NCBI GenBank assembly: GCA_021805485.1
Contig: JAJZFF010000365.1
Location: forward strand, 1-13,355
DNA length: 13,355 bases
Source: Pseudomonadota bacterium
GTDB taxonomy: Bacteria > Pseudomonadota > Alphaproteobacteria > Acetobacterales > Acetobacteraceae
Direction: 5' to 3'
In this document: piece by piece, positions 7,854-13,355 of the stretch
Layout of the letters: each line of letters opens with the position of its first letter
Numbering within the stretch: position 1 is the stretch's first letter
Translations under genes and position numbers: made by a program
Notes under the pieces: generated by a model
Told to the model about the DNA's origin: nothing
Databases searched by the model: none
The model's input: only the letters and a program-made list of their open reading frames with translations

Positions 7854-8356
7854 TGCGCAGAACCCTCTTCGAAAGCCTCCATCGCGGCACGATGACCGAA
7901 CCGGCCCCGCCGCGCGACGCCGAAACCGCCGCGCTGGTCGCGGAACTCGACCGGGCGGCGTTGCGGCGGCTCGGCCGGTCGCTGGCGATCCGCGCGGTGG
8001 ATGCGGGATCGTGCAATGGCTGCGAGCTCGAAATCATCGCCCTCGGCAACGTGCTTTACGATCTCGAACGGTTCGGGCTGAAACTGGTCGCTTCGCCGCG
8101 CCATGCGGATGTGCTGCTGGTGACCGGCCCGATGACGCGGAACATGAGTGCCGCGACGCGGCTGGCCTACGAGGCGATGCCGGCGCCGAAATTCGTCGTT
8201 GCCGTGGGCGATTGCGGGCGCGATGGCGGGGTGTTCGCGGCGAGCCCGCATTGCCTCGGGGGCACGGCGTCGGTCCTGCCGGTCACGCTCACGATTCCGG
8301 GCTGCCCGCCGACGCCGGCCGCGCTGTTGCGCGGGCTGATCGGCCTGCTGGGGTAG
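7853..8356 (+). CDS. hyfI: HyfI/NuoB-type [4Fe-4S] small subunit of the Ehr complex
   Basis: A 167-residue soluble subunit that carries the iron-sulfur cluster closest to the large subunit, equivalent to N2 in complex I or the proximal cluster in hydrogenases. The four expected ligands are visible: C54 and C57 in GSCNGCELEI, C121 in VAVGDCGRDGG and C151 in IPGCPPTP. C134 is extra. It lacks the C-terminal extension of E. coli HyfI. ATG 7853 overlaps the hyfG TAA (TAATG) and is preferred; starts further upstream in this frame only read hyfG out of frame. The gene is intact and is the last of the operon; the next gene is convergent, 27 bases away. Confidence 0.92.
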   Translation: MRRTLFESLHRGTMTEPAPPRDAETAALVAELDRAALRRLGRSLAIRAVDAGSCNGCELEIIALGNVLYDLERFGLKLVASPRHADVLLVTGPMTRNMSAATRLAYEAMPAPKFVVAVGDCGRDGGVFAASPHCLGGTASVLPVTLTIPGCPPTPAALLRGLIGLLG

Positions 8357-8383
8357 CGGTTCGGCGACGGCGCGGCAGGCGTT

Positions 8384-8932
8384 TCAGCCGTGGCCGCCGG
8401 TCTCGATCGAAAGCAGGTCCTGCATGTCGGTCGCGTGCTCGCTTTCCTCTTCGAGGATGTTGGTGAGCATCAGCGCGGTGACCGGGTCGTGCGGCTCGAA
8501 ATGGTCGATCATCCGGCGGTAGAGGCCGATCACCTCGCGCTCGGCGGCGAGGTTCTGTTCGACGAGGCCGGCGAGATCCGCCCTGGTGCCGAATTCGCCG
8601 AAGCGGGTTTCGAGCCCGTGCGGGGAGAAATCCGGCGTGCCGCCGAGTTCGCGGATGCGCTGCGCGATGGCGACCATGTGGCGGCGCTCGTCATTCGCCT
8701 GTTCCTGGAACTCGGCGCCGATGCGCGGCTGTTTCAGCCCGGCGAGCGAGACCGACATCATGGTGTAGCGCCAGACGCAGAGGATTTCGGCCGTGAGCGC
8801 GCTTTGCAGGAGAACGAGCGCGGGATCGGCGCCCTCCGACTCCTCATCGAGCAGCGCGCCGTGCATCCGCGCCGAGATGGCGCGCACATCCCTCAGGAAC
8901 GCGTTCGGCGCTGCGCTTTCGACCTGGTCCAT
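8384..8932 (-). CDS. Ferritin-like di-iron protein (bacterioferritin-related)
   Basis: A 182-residue four-helix-bundle protein likely to store or oxidise iron in the cytoplasm. Di-iron ligands fit the ferritin pattern: E49 in LTAEILCVWRY (helix A), E82-x2-H85 in ANDERRHM (helix B), a glutamate at 131-133 in LAAEREVIG (helix C), and E163-x2-H166 in EEESEHATDM (helix D). The haem-binding methionine of bacterioferritin, one residue after the helix-B glutamate, is an arginine here (R83), so haem binding in the usual way is unlikely. ATG 8932 is used; in-frame GTG codons at 8935 and 8944 are alternatives, and GGAG lies directly before 8944, better spaced for 8935 or 8932. It lies 69 bases after trmJ on the same strand and may share its transcript. 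Family call good, exact subfamily open. Confidence 0.85.
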   Translation of the reverse strand: MDQVESAAPNAFLRDVRAISARMHGALLDEESEGADPALVLLQSALTAEILCVWRYTMMSVSLAGLKQPRIGAEFQEQANDERRHMVAIAQRIRELGGTPDFSPHGLETRFGEFGTRADLAGLVEQNLAAEREVIGLYRRMIDHFEPHDPVTALMLTNILEEESEHATDMQDLLSIETGGHG

Positions 8933-9001
8933 CACGCTGTCCACTCCGCTGATCGCCGCTTCGATATGGCGCCCTTATGATGACAGAATCGGGACGCCAA
9001 C

Positions 9002-9775
9002 TCAACGCGCGCCACGGCGGCCGCGCGCAAGTTCGGTGACGATGCCATGCAGCGTGCGCAATTCCTGTTCCGTCACCTCGCCGCGCTGGAAGAAGTGGCG
9101 GATGTTGCGCACCATGCCGGGCCGTTTCTGCTCGTTGCGCAGGAAACCGGCCTCGTCGCATTCGGCGATCAGGTGGGTGAGGAAGTTTTCCAGCTCGCCC
9201 TTGGTCGCGACATGGGTCTTGTGGGTCTGCAGCGTGCGGACCGGCGCGGCCTCGCCGGCGATCCACCATTCATAGGCCATCACCATCACCGCCTGGGCGA
9301 GGTTGAGGGACATGAAGCGCGGGTTGAGCGGGTAGCGGATCAGGCTGTCGGCGCAGGCGATGTCGTCATTGTCGAGGCCGGCGCGCTCGGGGCCGAACAG
9401 GATGCCGCATTTCAGGCCGCGAGCGCCGATCTCGCGCAGTTCGGCGGCGGCACCGCGGGCGGTGAGCAGCGGCTTGACGATGTGGCGCGGGCGCGGACAG
9501 GTGGCGAAGACGCGGTGCAGGTCGGCCACCGCGTCGGCCACCGTGTCATGCACCGTCGCGGCTTCGAGGATGCGGTAGGCGCCGGAGGCGGTGCGCATCG
9601 CCCGGTCCTGCGGCCAGCCATCGCGCGGAGCGACGAGGCGGAGATGGAACAGCCCGCCATTGCCCATTGCCCGCGCGACCGAGCCGATATTCTCGGCAAG
9701 CTGCGGGCGGACCAGGATGATGACGGGGGACGGGTCGATCGGCGCGAGATCGGCGCCTTCGTCGCGCCCGGTCAT
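9002..9775 (-). CDS. trmJ: TrmJ-type tRNA (cytidine/uridine-32)-2'-O-methyltransferase
   Basis: A 257-residue SPOUT-family RNA methyltransferase that uses S-adenosylmethionine to methylate the 2'-OH in the tRNA anticodon loop. The three SPOUT motifs are clear: [14 protein letters not shown] (28-41), [16 protein letters not shown] (about 124-139), and [20 protein letters not shown] (148-167), which forms the knot and binding site. The C-terminal extension (about 195-257; [20 protein letters not shown]) is typical of TrmJ rather than the shorter TrmL. ATG 9775 overlaps the restored cysS stop (ATGA), so the two are co-transcribed. Intact frame. Exact target nucleotide is inferred from family. 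Confidence 0.9.
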   Translation of the reverse strand: MTGRDEGADLAPIDPSPVIILVRPQLAENIGSVARAMGNGGLFHLRLVAPRDGWPQDRAMRTASGAYRILEAATVHDTVADAVADLHRVFATCPRPRHIVKPLLTARGAAAELREIGARGLKCGILFGPERAGLDNDDIACADSLIRYPLNPRFMSLNLAQAVMVMAYEWWIAGEAAPVRTLQTHKTHVATKGELENFLTHLIAECDEAGFLRNEQKRPGMVRNIRHFFQRGEVTEQELRTLHGIVTELARGRRGAR

Positions 9776-11167
9776 GCGCGCCGCCAGGTGGTACCGCCGG
9801 GACCGTCCTCGAGCAGGATGCCGGCGGCCGCGAGTTCGGCGCGGATGCGAGTTCGGCGCGGATCGCGTCGGCGCGGGCGAAATCCTTGTTCCTCCGCGCG
9901 GCCAGACGCTCGGCGATCAGCGCGTCGATCCGCGCATCGTCGGTCGCCTCACCGCGGAACCACTGGTCGGCAGTGTGATTGAAAATGCCGATCAGCATGC
10001 CGGCGGCGCGCAGGCCGGCGGCGCTGGCGGCATCGCCCTGCATCGCCGCATCGGCCAGCGCGTGGAGTTCGGCAATCGCGCCGGGGGTGTTCAGGTCATC
10101 CGCCAGGGCCTCGATGAAGGCGGCGGGCGGTGTGGCGGCGGGCGCGGGGTCGGCATGCTTTTCCAGTGCGCGGTAGAACCGGTCGAGCTCCCGCTTCGCT
10201 TCGAGAACCGGTCGAGCTCCCGCTTCGCTTCGGCCAGCGCGGCGGTGGAGAAGTCAAGCACGCCGCGATAATGCGTCTTGAGCAGCAGGAAGCGCACCGC
10301 CTCGCCCGGCGCCTCGCCCAGCACGTCCTGCACGGTGCGGAAATTGCCGAGGGATTTCGACATTTTCTGCCCGTTCACCTGCAACATGCCGGCATGCACC
10401 CAGACGCGGGCGAACTCCGAGCCGGGAAAGGCGCAGCAGGACTGGGCGATCTCGTTCTCATGATGGGGGAAGATCAGGTCGGCGCCGCCGCCATGGATGT
10501 CGATCGTCTCGCCGAGGGTGGCGTGGATCATCGCCGAGCATTCGATGTGCCAGCCCGGCCGGCCGCGGCCCCAGGGGCTGTCCCAGCCCGGCAGGTCGGG
10601 CGACGAGGGTTTCCAGAGCACGAAATCGCCCGGATCGCGCTTGTAGGTGGCGACGTCCACCCGCGCGCCGGCCAGCAGTTCCTCGGGCGAGCGGCCGGAG
10701 AACTTGCCGTATTGCGCATCGGTCGCGACGGCGAACAGGACATGGCCCTCGGCGGCATAGGCGTGGCCGCGGGCGATCAGGCGCTCGATGAGGGCGATGA
10801 TGTCGCCGATATGCCCGGTGGCGCGCGGCTCGATATCGGGCGGGGCGCAGTACAGGGCGGCCATGTCCTCGTGGAACCAGCTTGTCGTCCGCGCGGTGAT
10901 CTCGCCGATCGTCTCGCCGGTTTCGGCGGCGCGGGCGTTGATCTTGTCATCGATGTCGGTGATGTTCCGCACATAGGTGACGCGCGGGAACAGATGGCGC
11001 AGCAGGCGGACCAGCGTGTCGAACACCACCACCGTGCGCGCATTGCCGAGATGCGCGCGGTCATAGACCGTGGGACCGCAGACATAGAGCTTCACATGCG
11101 CGGGGTCGGCGGGGGCGAAGGGCTCGCGCCGGCGTGTTTTCGTGTTGTGCAGCTTGATCTGGATCAT
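9772..11167 (-). CDS. cysS: Cysteinyl-tRNA synthetase, frame broken by two short duplications
   Basis: Class I aminoacyl-tRNA synthetase that charges tRNA-Cys. Signatures: zinc ligands C30 (YVCGPTVYD), C210 (HIECSAM), H235 and E239 ([11 protein letters not shown]); the HIGH-type motif HLGN at 39-42; and KMSKS at 268-272. ATG 11167 starts [11 protein letters not shown]; an upstream extension to 11203 lacks family likeness. Two direct repeats (29 bp at 10175, 17 bp at 9830) add 46 bp. With one copy of each removed the span is 1350 bp, 449 codons plus stop. The tail then reads [20 protein letters not shown] ... [20 protein letters not shown] with TGA at 9772-9774 overlapping trmJ. As written the protein diverges after about residue 321, losing the tRNA-binding helical domain. 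An intact copy is normally essential, which argues that the breaks are not real or not fixed. Confidence 0.9.
9830..9863 (+). repeat. 17-bp exact tandem duplication in the 3' end of cysS
   Basis: GCGAGTTCGGCGCGGAT at 9830-9846 and again at 9847-9863. On the coding strand the doubled unit turns [15 protein letters not shown] into an out-of-frame [13 protein letters not shown] tail. Confidence 0.95.
10175..10232 (+). repeat. 29-bp exact tandem duplication in cysS
   Basis: 10175-10203 and 10204-10232 are identical. The unit encodes the KRELDRF segment on the minus strand. The doubled copy shifts the frame just after the catalytic domain; one copy gives [19 protein letters not shown]. Confidence 0.95.
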
Positions 11168-11198
11168 GGCCGCGGATTTCCTCTCCGGGCAAGCGGAA

Positions 11199-11246
11199 GT
11201 CAACCGGCGCGTTGACGCAGAGCCATGGAACGGTCGGCGCGTTGAC
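11199..11246. repeat. Inverted repeat plus repeated GTTGAC boxes between cysS and the Nramp gene
   Basis: GTCAAC (11199-11204), six bases CGGCGC, GTTGAC (11211-11216) form a short inverted repeat. The 12-mer CGGCGCGTTGAC (11205-11216) recurs exactly at 11235-11246, 30 bases on. GTCAAC read from the minus strand gives a TTGACT-like -35 facing cysS, while the second plus-strand copy forms the -35 of the Nramp promoter. This may be a divergent control region; no regulator is known. Confidence 0.45.
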
Positions 11247-11270
11247 AGGACCTGTGAGGTCCTGTATTCA
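11242..11270 (+). promoter_or_regulatory. Putative promoter of the Nramp gene with a palindrome in its spacer
   Basis: TTGACA (11242-11247) is a consensus -35. Seventeen bases later lies TATTCA (11265-11270), a weak -10. The spacer is almost wholly a perfect inverted repeat: ACAGGACCT (11245-11253), loop GTG, AGGTCCTGT (11257-11265). A dyad inside a promoter spacer is where a dimeric regulator could sit. Transcription would start near 11277, putting the Fur-type box in the early leader. Confidence 0.55.
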
Positions 11271-11283
11271 CCATGACCATCAG

Positions 11284-11306
11284 TTGAGAATAATTCTCAT
11301 TCTCAA
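11284..11306 (+). promoter_or_regulatory. Fur-family operator (overlapping 7-1-7 box) before the Nramp gene
   Basis: TGAGAATAATTCTCA (11285-11299) is a perfect 7-1-7 palindrome, as in classical Fur boxes. A second, nested palindrome pairs TTGAGAAT (11284-11291) with ATTCTCAA (11299-11306), giving the overlapping-repeat form seen at Fur, Mur or Irr sites. It lies 18 bases before the TTG start of a metal transporter, between the inferred start of transcription and the ribosome site, where bound repressor would block transcription. Whether Fur (iron) or Mur (manganese) acts cannot be told. Confidence 0.75.
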
Positions 11307-11324
11307 TTAACCCGGAGACCGCTC

Positions 11325-12615
11325 TTGTCGCAAACCGCCGTGTCACCGCGTTCCCGTCGTTCGCGCCTGCCCTTCCTCGCCGTGCTCGGCCCTGGCATCG
11401 TCGTCATGCTCGCGGATACCGAGGTGGGCAGCATCATCACGGCGTCGCAATCCGGCGTGGCTTGGGGCTATCGGCTGCTGCTGCTGCAGTTCATCCTGAT
11501 TCCCATTCTCTTTGTGGTTCAGGAACTCACCGTCCGGCTCGGCATCTTCACCGGCAAGGGCCATGGCGAACTGATCCGCGACACGTTCGGCAAGGGCTGG
11601 GCCTGGCTTTCGGCCGGGGGCCTCGCGGTTGCCACCGTCGGCGCGCTGCTCTCGGAATTCTCCGGTGTGGCCGGCGTGGGCGAGCTTTATGGCATCCCCC
11701 GCGCGGTGACGCTGACGCTCGCCGTCGTGTTCCTGCTCGTGGTCGCGTTCACCGGCTCCTATCGCCGGGTCGAGCGGGTGGCGATCGCCTTGGGCCTGTT
11801 CGAGCTGGTGTTCTTCGTCATCGCCTTCGTCTCGCGGCCGGATGTCGACCAGATCGCCGCGCAGACCTTCCAGCCGGCGCTGGGCAATCCAGGTTATCTC
11901 TACCTCGTCGCCGCCAATATCGGCGCCGTGATCATGCCGTGGATGATCTTCTACCAGCAATCGGCGGTGGCGGATAAGCGGCTGACGCCGGCGGATTTCA
12001 AGTATGCGCGCTGGGATACCGCGATCGGCGCGGTGGTCACCCAGCTCGTCATGGCGGCGGTGCTGATCTCGACCGCCGCGACGATCGGCCGGCACAACCC
12101 CAATGCCAGCCTCGACACGGTGGGCGACATCACCGCGGCCCTCACCCCCTATCTCGGCGTCGCGATGGGCAAGCTGGTGTTCGGCGCCGGCGTGCTCGGC
12201 GCCGGGCTGGTGGCGGCCATCGTCGCCCGGCGTGCTCGGCGCCGGGCTGGTGGCGGCCATCGTCGCCTCGCTCGCGCTGGCCTGGGGACTTGGCGAGGTG
12301 GCAGGGTATCGCCGCTCGCTGGAGGATCACCCGCTGCGCGCAAGGTGGTTCTACGGCGTCTATGCCGCCTGCCTGATCCTCGGCGCAGTGCTGGTCGGCG
12401 TAGTGCCGAACCTCGTGATCCTGAACATCGCCGTCGAGGTGATGAACGCGCTGCTGCTGCCGCTGGTGCTCGGCTTCCTGGTGATGCTCGGCCTCAAGGC
12501 GCTGCCGCCGCAGGTGCGGCTGCGGGGCTGGTATGCCGGGCTTGCCATCGCGATGTCGGCGGTCACCGCGGGGCTTGGCGTCTATGGCGGGCTGTCCGGG
12601 GCCGGCCTGTTCTGA
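11325..12615 (+). CDS. Divergent Nramp-family divalent metal transporter, frame broken by a 40-bp duplication
   Basis: Inner-membrane, about 11-helix transporter of the Nramp (NRAMP/MntH) superfamily, normally coupling H+ to Mn2+ or Fe2+ import. It begins at TTG 11325 with GGAG seven bases upstream. TM1 reads GPGIVVMLADTEVGSIITAS where classical members have DPGN; aligned from the GPG, Asp becomes Glu and Asn becomes Ser. TM6 reads AVIMPWMIFYQQSAV, keeping Met-Pro of the MPH motif but with Trp for His. So metal selectivity or proton coupling may differ from MntH. A 40-bp repeat (12187-12266) shifts the frame. One copy removed gives 1251 bp, 416 codons plus stop at 12613-12615, continuing as VAAIVASLALAWGLGEVAGY. 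The uncorrected first frame runs on to 12635 with an unrelated tail. A Fur-type box suggests repression by metal. The family is firm, the substrate open. Confidence 0.85.
12187..12266 (+). repeat. 40-bp exact tandem duplication in the Nramp gene, frameshifting
   Basis: 12187-12226 and 12227-12266 are identical (the match extends one more base). Each encodes the membrane segment GVLGAGLVAAIVA, the second copy in a new frame that carries the true C-terminus. Confidence 0.95.
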
Positions 12616-12631
12616 TCCTGCCCGCCCTTTC

Positions 12632-12660
12632 TTGACAGCCGCCGCCCCGGCTTCTCAAAT
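12632..12660 (+). promoter_or_regulatory. Candidate promoter of the M20 deacylase gene
   Basis: TTGACA (12632-12637), 17 bases, then TCAAAT (12655-12660; four of six match the -10 consensus). A start of transcription near 12667 would leave a short leader before ATG 12686, with the purine-rich GGGGGCGGCG as ribosome site. No operator or terminator is seen in the 70-base gap. Confidence 0.5.
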
Positions 12661-12685
12661 CGCCGCCAGAAAAACGGGGGCGGCG

Positions 12686-13355
12686 ATGACACTGGATCCG
12701 GATCTGGCGGCAAGGCTGATGGACGCCGTGGATGCCGGGTTCGACGAGCAGGTCGCCTTCACCCAGGCGCTGGTGCGCTTTCCCTCCACCCGCGGCGCCG
12801 AGGCGCCGATCCAGGATTTCGTCCATCGCGCGCTGCGAGACCGCTTCTACGCGATGGACCGCTTCACCATGGACCGCGACGCGCTGGCGCGGCATGCGGG
12901 CGCGGGCCGGATTTCGGCCGAGCATTCCGACGCGCCGATCGTGATCGCGACGCGCTGGCGCGGCATGCGGGTGCGGGCCGGATTTCGGCCGAACATTCCG
13001 ACGCGCCGATCGTGATCGGCACCCATCGCCCGCGGCGCGACACCGGCCGCTCGCTGATCCTGCAGGCGCATGTCGACGTCGTGCCGACGGGCCCGGCGGA
13101 GATGTGGCGGCATCCGCCCTTCGAGCCGGTGATCGCGGAGGGGTGGATGCACGGGCGGGGCGCGGCCGACATGAAGGCCGGCCACGCCGCCAACATCTTC
13201 GCGCTCGACGCGCTGCGCCGCGCCGGGTTCCAGCCGGCCGGAACCGTGCATGTCGAATCGGTGGTCGAGGAGGAATCGACCGGCAACGGCGCGCTGATGA
13301 CGCATCTGCGCGGCTATCGGGCCGATGCCGCGCTGATTCCCGAACCGCAGGACGA
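12686..13355 (+). CDS. M20-family (ArgE/DapE-type) deacylase, N-terminal part, with a 71-bp duplication; cut by window edge
   Basis: Zinc-dependent amidohydrolase of the acetylornithine deacetylase / succinyl-diaminopimelate desuccinylase family. In the restored frame metal and catalytic residues are H105-V-D107 (LQAHVDVVPTGP), D138 (GRGAADMKAGHAAN) and E171-E-E173 (VVEEESTGNGAL). ATG 12686 begins MTLDPDLAARLMDAVDAGF; the longer frame from 12533 is the Nramp shadow. A 71-bp near-tandem repeat (12875-13016) adds two bases modulo three. With one copy removed the frame joins SDAPIVIGTHRPRRDTGRSL and stays open to the window end. As written it stops at 13015. The exact substrate cannot be told, and the C-terminus with the last zinc ligand is outside the window. 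Confidence 0.85.
12875..13016 (+). repeat. 71-bp imperfect tandem duplication in the M20 gene, two mismatches
   Basis: 12875-12945 and 12946-13016 match with period 71. They differ only at 12901/12972 (C vs T) and 12922/12993 (G vs A). This is the only non-identical pair of the eight duplications in the window. The unit encodes RDALARHAGAGRISAEHSDA plus a few residues. Confidence 0.95.

Noticed and set aside
8357..8383. Terminator between hyfI and the convergent ferritin-like gene
   Set aside because: The 27 bases contain no clear stem-loop or T-run.
9047..10271. Long plus-strand frames opposite trmJ and cysS
   Set aside because: No family motifs; the minus strand carries all SPOUT and synthetase signatures.
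6362..13016. Insertion sequence footprints (target-site duplications left by excision)
   Set aside because: Duplications of 10-71 bp with varied lengths and no inverted-repeat remnants do not fit any one transposon's fixed target-site size.

Overview
The window is GC-rich, densely packed bacterial DNA, about two thirds G+C by eye. Codon use, gene order and protein motifs suggest an alphaproteobacterium, perhaps Rhodospirillales/Acetobacteraceae. That placement is inference from general resemblance and no search was run.

Layout. (1) Positions 1-963 hold the 3' end of an RND efflux permease, followed by a strong hairpin. (2) Positions 1095-8356 form one tightly coupled plus-strand operon. It encodes a small Xre-type DNA-binding protein and then six subunits related to hydrogenase-4 and complex I, in the order hyfB-hyfC-hyfE-hyfF-hyfG-hyfI. 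Most junctions are ATGA, GTGA or short overlaps. The large subunit lacks the cysteines that bind the Ni-Fe centre: the first CxxC position reads S-G-D-S and the second DPC reads D-P-S. This is therefore an energy-converting-hydrogenase-related (Ehr) complex, not a hydrogenase. The antiporter-like subunits and the NuoB-like [4Fe-4S] ligands are kept. No polyferredoxin subunit and no Ni-Fe maturation gene is present, so electron donor and acceptor are unknown. (3) Positions 8384-11167 on the minus strand hold cysS, trmJ (overlapping by ATGA) and a ferritin-like gene. (4) At 11199-11306 lies a compact control region: a TTGACA promoter with a 9-bp-arm palindrome in its spacer, then a Fur-family box. 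It drives a divergent Nramp-family transporter (11325-12615). (5) The window ends inside an M20 (ArgE/DapE-type) deacylase.

The most striking anomaly is not a gene. Eight short direct duplications (10, 42, 51, 14, 17, 29, 40 and 71 bp) lie inside hyfG (four), cysS (two), the Nramp gene (one) and the M20 gene (one). Seven of the eight break the reading frame. Collapsing each to one copy restores a clean, family-like protein in all four genes: hyfG becomes exactly 466 codons plus stop, cysS 449 and Nramp 416, and the M20 gene reads open to the edge. hyfB carries the opposite defect, an apparent internal deletion of about 115 bp near 2458-2466. Because cysS is normally essential, and the two copies of the 71-bp repeat differ at two bases, imperfect assembly (contig ends not merged, or strain variants joined) is the leading explanation. 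Real slippage-driven decay is the alternative. Disrupted genes are given as full-span CDS entries with the breaks described.
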